Source: an uncultured Roseicyclus sp.
Lineage (GTDB): Bacteria; Pseudomonadota; Alphaproteobacteria; Rhodobacterales; Rhodobacteraceae
Length of the DNA stretch: 64,000 nt
Assembly (NCBI GenBank): GCA_947491935.1
Contig: CANLLF010000001.1
Location: 620,001 to 684,000 of the forward strand
Direction of reading: 5' to 3'
The translations under genes were made by a program, and so were the position numbers. Under the pieces are notes generated by a model. The model made no database searches. It saw only the letters and a program-made list of their open reading frames with translations, and was not told where the DNA came from. Of this stretch, positions 26,676-35,016 are shown piece by piece (the stretch's first letter is position 1; each line of letters begins with the position of its first letter).

Positions 26676-27832
26676 ATCATCCCCATCAGCTCGCGGCCCA
26701 CCAGCATCCGCCGGATCTCACTCGTCCCCGCCCCGATCTCCATCAGTTTGGCGTCGCGGAACATCCGGCTGACCGCTGAATCATTCATGAACCCCGCGCC
26801 GCCCATCGCCTGCACGGCCTGATGCGCCACCTTCATGCCCTCTTCACTGGCATACAAAACGCAGGCCGCCGCATCCTGCCGCGTCACCGCCCCCCGGTCA
26901 CAGGCTTTCGCGACCTCATAGGCATAGGCCCGCGCCGAGTTCATCGCCGTATACATGTCGGCGATCTTGCCCTGCATCAGCTGGAAATCCCCGATGGGCC
27001 GCCCGAACTGCTTGCGCTCTTTCAGGTACGGCATCACCTCATCCAGACAGCCCGCCATGATCCCGATGTTCACACCGCTCAGCACCACGCGCTCGTAGTC
27101 CAGACCGCTCATCAGCACGGCCACGCCGCGCCCTTCTTCACCCAGCACGTTCTCGAACGGTACTTCGACATCCTCGAAGATCAGTTCCGCCGTGTTGGAT
27201 CCGCGCATCCCCATCTTGTCGAAATGCGGGGACGTGCTGAACCCGACCATCTCCTTCTCGATCAGAAACGCCGTGATCCCCTTGGATCCCGCCTCCGGGT
27301 CCGTCTTCGCATAGACCACCAGCGTATCCGCATCGGGCCCGTTGGTGATCCAGTATTTCGTCCCGTTCAGAACGTACCGATCATTCCGCTTCTCCGCGCG
27401 GAGTGACATCCCCACAACGTCCGAGCCCGCCCCGGCCTCTGACATCGCCAACGCGCCCACATGCTCCCCCGAGACAAGCCGCGGCAGATATCTTGCCTTC
27501 TGCTCCGGCGTCCCGTTCAGCTTGATCTGGTTCACGCACAGGTTCGAATGCGCCCCGTAGCTCAGGCCAATCGACGCCGATACGCGGGAAATCTCCTCCA
27601 CCGCGACTGTATGGGCCAGATACCCCATTCCGGCCCCGCCGAACTCCTCCTCCACGGTGATGCCCAGAAGCCCCAGCTCCCCCATCTCCGCCCAAAGCTC
27701 ATTGGGAAACGCGTTCTCCTGATCGGTCTTGGTGGCCAGCGGCTTCACCCGCTCCTGCGCCCAGCTGTGCACCATGTCGCGCAACGCGGCGACATCCTCA
27801 CCCAGATCGAAATTCATGGATCCCAGAAACAT
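26672..27832 (-). CDS. liuA: isovaleryl-CoA dehydrogenase
   Basis: FAD-dependent acyl-CoA dehydrogenase of 386 residues, the first committed step of the leucine catabolic cluster. It shows LRDMVHSWAQERVKPLA, GLLGITVEEEFGGAGMGYL, AMSEAGAGSDVVGMSLRAE, the SGLDYERVVLSGVNIGIM helix with the Glu typical of isovaleryl-CoA dehydrogenases, YLKERKQFGRPIGDFQLMQ and the C-terminal GAGTSEIRRMLVGREL. The ATG at 27832 has GGGGGAGG 7 nt upstream; an ATG four codons later is also possible. It is the first gene of the cluster and lies 39 nt from a perfect palindrome. Confidence 0.95.
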   Translation of the reverse strand: MFLGSMNFDLGEDVAALRDMVHSWAQERVKPLATKTDQENAFPNELWAEMGELGLLGITVEEEFGGAGMGYLAHTVAVEEISRVSASIGLSYGAHSNLCVNQIKLNGTPEQKARYLPRLVSGEHVGALAMSEAGAGSDVVGMSLRAEKRNDRYVLNGTKYWITNGPDADTLVVYAKTDPEAGSKGITAFLIEKEMVGFSTSPHFDKMGMRGSNTAELIFEDVEVPFENVLGEEGRGVAVLMSGLDYERVVLSGVNIGIMAGCLDEVMPYLKERKQFGRPIGDFQLMQGKIADMYTAMNSARAYAYEVAKACDRGAVTRQDAAACVLYASEEGMKVAHQAVQAMGGAGFMNDSAVSRMFRDAKLMEIGAGTSEIRRMLVGRELMGMM

Positions 27833-27871
27833 CGCCACGCCTCCCCCAAGATAGCCGAACATTCAAAGAAT

Positions 27872-27885
27872 TGAACACTTGTTCA
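27872..27885. promoter_or_regulatory. palindromic operator candidate upstream of liuA
   Basis: Perfect inverted repeat TGAACA-CT-TGTTCA, 39 bp upstream of the liuA start, in an AT-richer gap between liuA and the permease stop. An overlapping imperfect dyad TTCAA-AGAA-TTGAA (27862-27875) extends it. The 14-bp TGAAC/GTTCA form is typical of TetR-family sites for acyl-CoA catabolic genes. No candidate regulator gene adjoins, so the binding factor is unknown. Confidence 0.55.
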
Positions 27886-27946
27886 TTTAACCCGAGAGGG
27901 GCCGCGAGTCAAAGACGAACAACCACGCCCTGGCCACGACCCGATG

Positions 27947-28969
27947 TCAGACAACCCACCCGAAAATGTATCCCGCCGCCAGCGATCCCAGAACTGCCAG
28001 CAGAAGATACAACAGGAACGGCCTCAGCTTCAGCACGGGCGCGATGGCCATTGCTCCCCAAATACTCACGACACCGCCCGAGATCAGAAAGGCCATGGCC
28101 GCCCCCTCGGACATGCCGTTGTCAATCAAACCCCGCGTCAGCGGCAGGGCGGCATAACCATCGAAATAGGCCGGGGCGCCGACAAAAACGGCGGCGGGGA
28201 TGGCCCACCATTGATCCTCGCCAACATATGCGGCGAGCGCCCCCGGTGTCAGCGCCGCGTTCAACGCATACTCGGCGGCAAAGGCCGGGACCAGACAGAT
28301 CAGGATCAGCCGCGCGGTTGCCCGGAACTGTCTGCCGAAAGATCGACGCCGCGCCTCGGCGCGCCAGACCCTTGGTTCGAACGTCTGAACCTGCCCGCAC
28401 CGGGCCGCGCTCAATTGTCGGGCCAACCCGTTGTCGCGCAGCGCGTTCAAGGCCCAGGGCGACTTGGCGAACAGGGCAGTGACCGCACCACCGAACAGGC
28501 CCAACCCCACCGCCGCCAGCGTCTTGCCGACAGCAAAGGCCAGGCCAAGCGTGGCCGCCGTTGTGGCCAGCATGGCCGGATCGGTGATGGGCGAGGACAG
28601 CCAGAAGGCCATGATCGGCGCCAGCGGAACGCGGGCCGCCAACAACCCCGCCATCAGCGGCAGGACCGTCACACCGCAAACCGGCGTGATCGCCCCGATC
28701 AGCGATGCGGCCCCCACCGTGCGCAGTGTCCGCCCCTCGAAGGCGCGCGCAACATGCGTGTCCGCGCCACTTGCAATGATCCAGGCCGCAAGGAGGATCC
28801 CGGGAATGACAATGGGGGCAACCGCAACCAGGCCCCATCCAACGAACAGGGCCGCGCCCATGGCATGGTCGGGCCATGCCACAGCAAGGGCTGCAAGCAA
28901 TGCAACGCATAGGCTCCACGATGCGAGCCGCTTGCGTGACGGTCGCGCAACAAGGGTCTGATCGGCCAT
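27947..28969 (-). CDS. ArsP/DUF318-type permease
   Basis: Integral membrane protein of 340 residues with about eight to nine predicted helices. The family signature is visible twice: SLIGAITPVCGVTVLPLMAG with APIMAFWLSSPITDPAML in the first half, and FVGAPAYFDGYAALPLTRGL with EGAAMAFLISGGVVSIW in the second. Members export or import metalloids or organoarsenicals, but many are uncharacterised. No adjacent arsenic genes support that substrate. It is divergent from a LysR regulator that probably controls it. Confidence 0.88.
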   Translation of the reverse strand: MADQTLVARPSRKRLASWSLCVALLAALAVAWPDHAMGAALFVGWGLVAVAPIVIPGILLAAWIIASGADTHVARAFEGRTLRTVGAASLIGAITPVCGVTVLPLMAGLLAARVPLAPIMAFWLSSPITDPAMLATTAATLGLAFAVGKTLAAVGLGLFGGAVTALFAKSPWALNALRDNGLARQLSAARCGQVQTFEPRVWRAEARRRSFGRQFRATARLILICLVPAFAAEYALNAALTPGALAAYVGEDQWWAIPAAVFVGAPAYFDGYAALPLTRGLIDNGMSEGAAMAFLISGGVVSIWGAMAIAPVLKLRPFLLYLLLAVLGSLAAGYIFGWVV

Positions 28970-29022
28970 GAAACACTCCTCCGGCCTTGCAAAATAGCGA
29001 CCGCAAAAGCATAGGTGGAACG

Positions 29023-29038
29023 AATAGCTTCAATAGCT
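29023..29038. promoter_or_regulatory. direct repeat AATAGCT in permease/LysR intergenic region
   Basis: Two copies of AATAGCT (29023-29029 and 29032-29038) spaced 9 bp apart, with a third related AATAGC at 28993-28998, all within the 85-bp divergent gap. The position just upstream of the LysR start suggests a regulator binding or RNA polymerase contact region. LysR sites are usually dyads rather than direct repeats, so this is tentative. Confidence 0.35.
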
Positions 29039-29054
29039 GCCATCGGATTGACGA

Positions 29055-29912
29055 ATGGAACATCTCGACAGCGACCTGTTGCGCACCTTCCTTGCCGTCG
29101 CCGAGGCGGGGAGTGTCACGGACGGCGCTGTGCGCATCCACAGATCGCAATCCGCCACCAGCCTTCAGATCAAACGCCTTGAAGCAATCCTCGGGCGCTC
29201 CGTTTTCGAACGTCACGGGCGCGGCGTCGTCCTGAGCGAGGCCGGCGAGATGCTGCTGCCGGTCGCTCAAGATGTGACCGCGCGGCTGGATGCGGCCCTG
29301 CGCGACGTGTCTCACCGCGCGGTATCGGGCAAATTGCGGGTGGGCATTCCAGACGATCATGGCCGGACCAAACTGGCGAAGATCATTGCCGCCTTCACGC
29401 GTCATCACCCAAGGGTTGAACTCGACGTAACCTGTGCCTTGAGCACGGGCTTTCCCGATGCGCTAGAGAAAGGCGCGCTCGATCTTGCCATCTACGAGGT
29501 GGAACATCCAAAACCACATGAGGAGGTGCTGTTCCAGGACCCGACCTGCTGGGTCGCGTCGGCACATCGGGATTTTTCGGCCAGTGAAAGCCTGCCGGTG
29601 GCGCTCTTTGATCAGGCCTGTTGGTGGCGGGACGTTGCGATTTCGTCCCTTGAGGCGCGCGCGCAGCCCTACCGCGTGGCCTATTCCAGCCAGAGCGTTT
29701 CGGGTGTGATCGCGGCCGTCGAAGCGGGGATCGCCGTCGGCCTGTTGGGTCGATCATCGCTGCATGCGGGCCTGTCCGTCGCGGATGAGGGCCTCGGGTT
29801 CGGATCGACGCCGGCATCAACGCTGGTCATGGCGGCCCGCCGCACCGCGGATGGCGCACCGCTCAACGCCATGAAGGCATCCATCCGCGACGCGTTTCTG
29901 ACAATGGCCTGA
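29055..29912 (+). CDS. LysR-family transcriptional regulator
   Basis: Protein of 285 residues. The N-terminal winged helix-turn-helix is LLRTFLAVAEAGSVTDGAVR with SQSATSLQIKRLEAILGRSVF. A periplasmic-binding-like effector domain follows from about residue 90 (GKLRVGIPDDHGRTKLAKII). It is divergently arranged with the ArsP-type permease across an 85-bp gap, the usual layout for a LysR and its target. The effector cannot be predicted. Confidence 0.93.
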   Translation: MEHLDSDLLRTFLAVAEAGSVTDGAVRIHRSQSATSLQIKRLEAILGRSVFERHGRGVVLSEAGEMLLPVAQDVTARLDAALRDVSHRAVSGKLRVGIPDDHGRTKLAKIIAAFTRHHPRVELDVTCALSTGFPDALEKGALDLAIYEVEHPKPHEEVLFQDPTCWVASAHRDFSASESLPVALFDQACWWRDVAISSLEARAQPYRVAYSSQSVSGVIAAVEAGIAVGLLGRSSLHAGLSVADEGLGFGSTPASTLVMAARRTADGAPLNAMKASIRDAFLTMA

Positions 29913-30134
29913 GCAAGCCGCCGATGGGGCAACCGGCCCGTCCCGCAGGTGATGCCCTCCGCCCGTCTGCCACACGACAGCCAAACTCCCCGCCACAAAG
30001 CCCCGGCACGGAACAACGCCCGGTGTCACCATGACCTACGTTTTTGATCTGACGACCGGACGCATTCTCATTGCCACCGACATGACCGAGTGGAAAGACC
30101 GGTTCCCACAATAGGCCCCGGCTCAGACATCACG

Positions 30135-31025
30135 ATGCACATCGTGGACGGTTGGCGATCTGGAACACGGGCGTTGGAGCCAGACCAGCTTCCGTACGTT
30201 CTCATTGCGCGACAGCCGCGCAAGTCCTGGCCTTACATGTTCGAAACCACCAATGGCCTGATGGTAGCGAGCGGGGCCACGATATCCATCATCGAAGCCA
30301 ACGATCCCGACCTTCACCAGTTCTTTCCCCTGACGCTCCAGACCAAACGCGGGTTGGAGATCGAAGGGCCTTGGTTCGCGATGAACGTCACACACCGGCG
30401 CGAAACGATTGTGATGACGGGCTCGACGATCATGATATCCGAGAGGTGTCCAGACTGGCTCAACACCATCTCATATTCGTATGGAAACGTCATTGTCGAT
30501 CCGGCGCGACAGCCGGAAATTCACCTCTGGCGCGAGGCCAAGTTCCATGACAGCCTGCTCGCCTCCGACGCGCTGATCACGGCCCTCGAGGTCGCCGATC
30601 TGACGGTATTGCCCCGTTTCGAGGCGAAGCCGTTGAAACAGCCAAATGGCGGGTACACGCCTCCGTTGCCACGGCCCGCCTATCACCGCGCCAAACGCGC
30701 AAACATGGTGAACCAAAAGTTAACAAGAATTCGAATATCTTTCGAATTCAAGCGGCTCACCCGAGTTATCAACCTTGATAATCCCCATCACAAATCCTCA
30801 TCCCCCACCCCCTTGCACCCCGGCCTCACACCCCGCACCCTCCCCCGAACAGGAGGGCCCAACGATGCTCGATTTCCACATCTACGACGTCTTCACCGAC
30901 ACCCCTTTCACCGGCAATCCGCTGGCCATCGTCGAGGGCGCGGATGGCCTGACCACGGCCCAGATGCAGACCATCGCGCGGCAGTTCAACCTCAGCGAAA
31001 CGATCTTCATCCAGACGCCCGATGA
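30135..31025 (+). CDS. orphan Imm11-like protein, probably a decayed gene
   Basis: The frame from ATG 30135 (or GTG 30090) contains a plausible Imm11/DUF1629 immunity-type domain: PYMFETTNGLMVASG, LHQFFPLTLQTKRGLEIEG, PWFAMNVTHRRETIVMTG and SDALITALEVADLTVLPRFE. After about residue 190 the frame has no stop and runs 161 nt into phzF out of frame, with proline-rich nonsense at the end. Upstream, a separate 27-residue frame (30031-30114, MTYVFDLTTGRILIATDMTE) ends just before it. No toxin partner is present. A frameshifted remnant is the simplest reading; a real protein of about 200 residues with a lost stop is the alternative. Confidence 0.5.
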   Translation: MHIVDGWRSGTRALEPDQLPYVLIARQPRKSWPYMFETTNGLMVASGATISIIEANDPDLHQFFPLTLQTKRGLEIEGPWFAMNVTHRRETIVMTGSTIMISERCPDWLNTISYSYGNVIVDPARQPEIHLWREAKFHDSLLASDALITALEVADLTVLPRFEAKPLKQPNGGYTPPLPRPAYHRAKRANMVNQKLTRIRISFEFKRLTRVINLDNPHHKSSSPTPLHPGLTPRTLPRTGGPNDARFPHLRRLHRHPFHRQSAGHRRGRGWPDHGPDADHRAAVQPQRNDLHPDAR

Positions 31026-31725
31026 CCCCATCCACACGGCAAAGGTCCGCATCTTCTTCCCTACCGCCGAGATCCCCTTCGCGGGCCACCCCACCATCGG
31101 CTGCGCCCTGCACCTCGCGGGCGACGACACCGTCTCTCAGATCACGCTCGAGGAAGTCGCGGGCCTCGTCCCCGTCAGCATCGAAAACGGGATCGCCGAA
31201 TTCACCGCGCCGAAAATCCCGGTCCCCCACGCGCCCGCGCCCGGGCTCGAGGCGCTCGCCGCCGCCACCGGCCTGTCCCCTTCGCAGTTCGGCCCGCATG
31301 CACCGGGCGCATTCCAGGGCGGCCCGAGTTTCCTCTACATCCCCGTCACCGACCTCGACGCGCTCGCCGCCGCCCGCCCGCTGGAACCCGCATGGAGCGC
31401 CGCGCTCGACGTTTCGGATGTTCACGCCGCCTACCTCTACACGGCAACGCCCGAGGGCATCCGCTCCCGCATGTTCGCGCCCGCCGTCAGCACGCCGGAG
31501 GACCCCGCCACCGGCTCGGCCACGGCGATACTGTCAGCCCAACTCCTCGCCAACGGCGCCCTGCCCGATACCGGCACCACCCGGATCGCCCTGCAACAGG
31601 GTGTCGAAATGGGCCGCCCCTCGGATTTGCGCCTGACCATCGACACCGAAGCGGGCGAGATCACCGCGATCCGTGTCGCGGGCTCTGCCGTGAAAATCGC
31701 CGATGGCCGGATCCGGATACCATGA
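30865..31725 (+). CDS. PhzF-family isomerase/epimerase-like protein
   Basis: Protein of 286 residues of the PhzF/diaminopimelate-epimerase-like superfamily: DVFTDTPFTGNPLAIVEG, ARQFNLSETIFIQTP with the conserved Glu of PhzF active sites, IFFPTAEIPFAGHPTIGCA and TPEDPATGSATAILSAQLL. AGGAGG (30851-30856) precedes the ATG by 8 nt. There is no phenazine cluster nearby, so as with most family members the substrate is unknown. Confidence 0.93.
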   Translation: MLDFHIYDVFTDTPFTGNPLAIVEGADGLTTAQMQTIARQFNLSETIFIQTPDDPIHTAKVRIFFPTAEIPFAGHPTIGCALHLAGDDTVSQITLEEVAGLVPVSIENGIAEFTAPKIPVPHAPAPGLEALAAATGLSPSQFGPHAPGAFQGGPSFLYIPVTDLDALAAARPLEPAWSAALDVSDVHAAYLYTATPEGIRSRMFAPAVSTPEDPATGSATAILSAQLLANGALPDTGTTRIALQQGVEMGRPSDLRLTIDTEAGEITAIRVAGSAVKIADGRIRIP

Positions 31726-31780
31726 TCCGGCGCGGGCCCCTGAGCCAAACCGCGCCCCAAACCAACACATCCTCATCTTC

Positions 31781-31858
31781 CACTGGTCGCAAATACCCCC
31801 CGGGGGTAAGGGGGCGGAGCCCCCAATAGGGGTGGGCGGGCGGGCCCGCCCAGCCCGC
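31781..31858 (+). repeat. intergenic GC-rich hairpin repeat, full copy
   Basis: CACTGGTCGCAAATACCC core, then an ACCCCC/GGGGGT dyad (31795-31807), a GGGGGC-GGA-GCCCCC hairpin (31810-31824) and a GGGCGGGCCCGCCC palindrome (about 31835-31853). The last two modules recur at 61.1 kb and the first and second at 39.8 kb. It lies in the gap after phzF. It may also act as a transcription stop. Confidence 0.75.
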
Positions 31859-31909
31859 CAATACCCGGCGCAATTGTGCTGGCCTGCGCTGCGCCCTATA
31901 TCTCTGCGC

Positions 31910-32350
31910 ATGTTTGCTGACCTCCTGAGCCGCCTCACCGCGCCCGCACCCGAACCGTTGCCCTTCGACGATGCCCGCCTCGCCCTCGCGGCGCTTCTGG
32001 TGCGCATCGCCCGCTCCGACGGCGATTATGCCCAGGTGGAGGCCGATGGCATCGACCAGCTTCTCGCGGCGCGCTACGGGCTGTCGGAAGCCGAGACCAA
32101 GGCCCTGCGGCTGGAAGCCGAGGCTCTGGAGGCCGAGGCCCCCGATACCGTCCGCTTCACCCGCGCCATCAAGGATGCCGTGCCCTACGAGGACCGCCTG
32201 CGCGTGGTCGAGACGCTCTGGGCCATCGTGCTGGCCGATGGCGAGCGGGATGAGGAGGAGGACGCGCTGTTGCGGATGGTCGCACCGATGCTCGGCATCA
32301 ATGATCGCGACAGCAATCTCGCGCGGCAGCGGGTCGAAGCGGCGGGATGA
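31910..32350 (+). CDS. TerB-family (tellurite resistance-like) protein
   Basis: All-helical cytosolic protein of 146 residues: LALAALLVRIARSDGDYAQVE, IDQLLAARYGLSEAE and LWAIVLADGERDEEEDALLRMVAPMLGI. The repeated acidic RSDGDY/ADGERDEEED loops are the TerB-like metal-binding signature. Solo TerB proteins are frequent outside tellurite clusters and their function is unclear. It overlaps the next gene by ATGA. Confidence 0.88.
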   Translation: MFADLLSRLTAPAPEPLPFDDARLALAALLVRIARSDGDYAQVEADGIDQLLAARYGLSEAETKALRLEAEALEAEAPDTVRFTRAIKDAVPYEDRLRVVETLWAIVLADGERDEEEDALLRMVAPMLGINDRDSNLARQRVEAAG

Positions 32351-33129
32351 TCGCCGCCCTGCCTATGTATCTCCGGGCCGAGACCCGGCCCGCCCATGAT
32401 GTGCTGTGGTCGCTTACCCGCGATGCCCTGCGCGCCCGCGGCATCGACGCGCCCGACGCGCTCAGCCACGACGCCCCACTGGACGAAACCTGGCTCAGCC
32501 CCGACCTCCTGCTGGGCCAGACCTGCTCCATGCCCTTCCGCACCCGGCTCTCAGGCAAGGTCACCGTTATCGGCGCGGGCGATTACGGCCTGCCCGACAC
32601 GCCCCCTGGCTTCTACCACTCCGCCCTTGTCGTGCGCGCCGACGACTCGCGCGCCACTTTGGCGGACTTCACCCAGGGCCGTCTCGCCATCAACGGCGCT
32701 GACAGTCAATCGGGCTGGTGTGCGCCGTTTGCTCATGCCCACGCACACGGGCTGCGCTTTCACGAGGCCCTGACCACCGGCGCCCATCGCGACTCCGCCC
32801 GCGCTGTCGCCGAGGGCCGCGCCGATATCGCCGCGCTGGACGCCGTCACCTGGCGACTCATCGGCCAGCACGATCCCTTCGCCGCCAAACTACGCGTGCT
32901 GGACCGGACCGAGCCCACGCCGGGCCTGCCCTTCATCACGGCCCTCGCCAACGATCCGGCCCCGATCCGCGCGGCGCTGAACGCGGCGCTGTCGGCCCTT
33001 CCCGCGGCCCTAGGCCTGCGCGCCGTCGTGCCGCTGCCGCAGGACGCGTACACCGCCCTTCCCCTGCCCGATCCGCCTCCAACACGGGCAAATGCCCTGA
33101 AAACAGGCGAAAACACCGTGTTTCCCTAG
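32347..33129 (+). CDS. PhnD/SsuA-like periplasmic-binding-fold protein without signal peptide
   Basis: Protein of 260 residues: MIAALPMYLRAETRPAHDVL, LSPDLLLGQTCSMPFRTRL, VTVIGAGDYGLPDTPPGFYH, GRLAINGADSQSGWCAPFAHA and EGRADIAALDAVTWRLI. This pattern is that of PhnD-like substrate-binding proteins (the GADS(Q/G)SG...LD(A/V)VTW elements), but it begins without an export signal, so it is probably cytosolic. It is coupled to the TerB gene by a 4-nt overlap. Ligand unknown. Confidence 0.8.
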   Translation: MIAALPMYLRAETRPAHDVLWSLTRDALRARGIDAPDALSHDAPLDETWLSPDLLLGQTCSMPFRTRLSGKVTVIGAGDYGLPDTPPGFYHSALVVRADDSRATLADFTQGRLAINGADSQSGWCAPFAHAHAHGLRFHEALTTGAHRDSARAVAEGRADIAALDAVTWRLIGQHDPFAAKLRVLDRTEPTPGLPFITALANDPAPIRAALNAALSALPAALGLRAVVPLPQDAYTALPLPDPPPTRANALKTGENTVFP

Positions 33130-33205
33130 GGGCACCCCCACCTTCGCCGTTGCAATCCATCGCTTCTTCGGCACAAATCGGGCAAATTCTCGGGGATCAA
33201 CATCC

Positions 33206-33985
33206 GTGACAGCTGCCACTCCACCGGTGATCCAGATCACCGGATTGCACAAAAGCTTTGGCGCCTTGGAGGTTCTCAAGGGCGTCGATCTGACCGCGCG
33301 GGCCGGCGATGTCGTGTCGCTCATCGGGTCTTCGGGCTCGGGCAAATCCACGCTTTTGCGCTGCGCCAACCTTCTGGAAGACAGCCAGCAAGGCGACATC
33401 ATCTTCGAGGGCGACCCGATCCGCTGGAAAGGCGACGGCCACAACCGCCGCCCCGCCGATGGCGAGCAGGTCCGCAAGATCCGCACCAATCTCAGCATGG
33501 TGTTCCAGAGCTTCAACCTCTGGTCGCACCTGACGATCCTGCAAAACGTGATGGAAGCGCCCGTCACCGTCCTGGGCGAAGATCGCGCCGAGGTCGAAGA
33601 CCGCGCCCGCGCGCTGCTCGACAAGGTCGGCATCGGCGCGAAATGCGAGGCCTGGCCCTCGGAACTGAGCGGCGGCCAGCAACAGCGCGCCGCCATCGCC
33701 AGGGCGCTCTGCATGCAGCCCCGCGCGCTTCTGTTCGATGAACCCACCTCCGCGCTTGACCCTGAGCTGGAACAGGAGGTGATCCGCGTGATCCGTGGGC
33801 TGGCCGAAGAGGGCCGCACGATGATCCTGGTGACCCACGACATGCGCATGGCGCGGGACCTGTCGAGCCATACGATCTTCCTCCATCTGGGAAAGGTGGA
33901 AGAAGAAGGCCCGCCCGCGCAGCTATTCGGCGATGCCCAATCGGCCCGCCTCCGCACCTTCCTCAGCCATTCCGACGCGGCCTGA
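33206..33985 (+). CDS. polar amino-acid ABC transporter ATP-binding protein
   Basis: ATPase of 259 residues: Walker A GSSGSGKSTLLRCANLLED, Q-loop MVFQSFNLWSHLTIL, signature ELSGGQQQRAAIARALC, Walker B ALLFDEPTSALDPELEQEV and H-loop LVTHDMRMARDL. HisP/GlnQ-type. The GTG at 33206 is the earliest usable start and is preceded by a weak GGGGA. Its partner genes are the binding protein 34 nt downstream and the permeases at 35969 and 36847. Confidence 0.95.
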   Translation: MTAATPPVIQITGLHKSFGALEVLKGVDLTARAGDVVSLIGSSGSGKSTLLRCANLLEDSQQGDIIFEGDPIRWKGDGHNRRPADGEQVRKIRTNLSMVFQSFNLWSHLTILQNVMEAPVTVLGEDRAEVEDRARALLDKVGIGAKCEAWPSELSGGQQQRAAIARALCMQPRALLFDEPTSALDPELEQEVIRVIRGLAEEGRTMILVTHDMRMARDLSSHTIFLHLGKVEEEGPPAQLFGDAQSARLRTFLSHSDAA

Positions 33986-34019
33986 GGGGAACGACCCGAA
34001 ACCAACAGGGAGACCAACA

Positions 34020-34748
34020 ATGAAGAAAATCATCCTATCGGCCAGCCTTTTGGCCCTGACCGCCGGTGCGGCCTTCGCCGACGCCCATTCCGTTGTCCGC
34101 ATGGGCACCGAAGGCGCATACGCGCCCTATAACTTCATCAACGATGACGGCGAAGTCGACGGGTTCGAGCGCGTTCTGGGGGATGAACTCTGCGCCCGCG
34201 CCGAGCTGACCTGCGAATGGGTCACCAATGAATGGGACAGCATCATACCGAACCTGACCTCGGGCAATTACGACACCATCATCGCGGGCATGAGCATCAC
34301 GGATGAGCGCGACGAGGTGATCGATTTCACCCAGGCCTATATCCCGCCCGCCTCCTCGCTTTTCGTCGGCATGTCCGAGGATCTGGAGCTGGATGGCGCG
34401 GTTGTCGCGGCCCAGACCAACACGATCCAGTCGGGCTATATCGCCGAGCAGGAGGGCGTGACGCTGATCGAGTTCGCCACGCCTGACGAGACTGTCGCCG
34501 CCGTGCGCAACGGTGAGGCCGACGCCGTCTTCGCCGATGGCGATTTCCTTCTGCCCATCGCCGCGGAAGACGGCGACCTGATGGTGATCCTCGATCCGGT
34601 GCAGCTTGGCGGTGGGGTCGGCATGGGCCTGCGCGAAGGCGATGAGCTGATCGCGGCCTTCGACGCGGCCATCGATTCCATGAAGGAAGACGGCACGCTC
34701 AATGCGCTGATCGTCGAATGGTTCGGCGACGAAGCCGAAACCTGGTAA
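34020..34748 (+). CDS. polar amino-acid ABC transporter substrate-binding protein
   Basis: Exported protein of 242 residues with a signal peptide (MKKIILSASLLALTAGAAFA|DAHS). It shows VRMGTEGAYAPYNFINDDGEV, GFERVLGDELCARAELTCEW, NLTSGNYDTIIAGMSITDER, IDFTQAYIPPASSLFVG and GGGVGMGLREGDELIAAFD. The two cysteines in LCARAELTCEW may pair. The ATG at 34020 has GGGAGA upstream. The ligand is probably a charged or polar amino acid or a related amine, judging by the family and the downstream genes. Confidence 0.95.
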   Translation: MKKIILSASLLALTAGAAFADAHSVVRMGTEGAYAPYNFINDDGEVDGFERVLGDELCARAELTCEWVTNEWDSIIPNLTSGNYDTIIAGMSITDERDEVIDFTQAYIPPASSLFVGMSEDLELDGAVVAAQTNTIQSGYIAEQEGVTLIEFATPDETVAAVRNGEADAVFADGDFLLPIAAEDGDLMVILDPVQLGGGVGMGLREGDELIAAFDAAIDSMKEDGTLNALIVEWFGDEAETW

Positions 34749-34758
34749 GACGCGTTCG

Positions 34759-35016
34759 ATGACACGATGGAAGCGCGGGCTCATGAAAGCATGGCTCGCG
34801 CTTTCGCTTGTGTGAGCGGCGGGGTTCACCGGCTACGTGGTGCTGCAGGTGGACGACCTGTTCGGCGACGTCTTCGCCGATGGCGGCCTCTACCTTGCCC
34901 TCGGCCTGCTCTACATTCTTCCGCTCGGGATTGTACCGCCCCTGGCGCTGCTCCTGGTCGGGTCGGCGATCTTCTGGATCGTCACGCGCGTCGTTAGACC
35001 TGATCCGGACGCCTGA
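34759..35016 (+). pseudogene. small membrane protein interrupted by in-frame TGA
   Basis: Reading from ATG 34759 gives MTRWKRGLMKAWLALSLV, then TGA at 34813-34815, then an open frame to TGA 35014-35016 that continues as AAGFTGYVVLQVDDLFGD and two TM-like segments (LYLALGLLYILPLGIV and LALLLVGSAIFWIVTRVV). The frame is 85 codons long apart from the stop and has normal GC3 use, so it looks like a recent nonsense mutation. Upstream re-initiation is possible only at a GTG in the second half. Confidence 0.65.

Noticed and set aside
30090-30134. GTG 30090 as the start of the Imm11-like protein
   Set aside because: The added 15 residues (VERPVPTIGPGSDIT) do not resemble the family N-terminus and have no ribosome binding site, so ATG 30135 is preferred, though the gene is likely decayed anyway.
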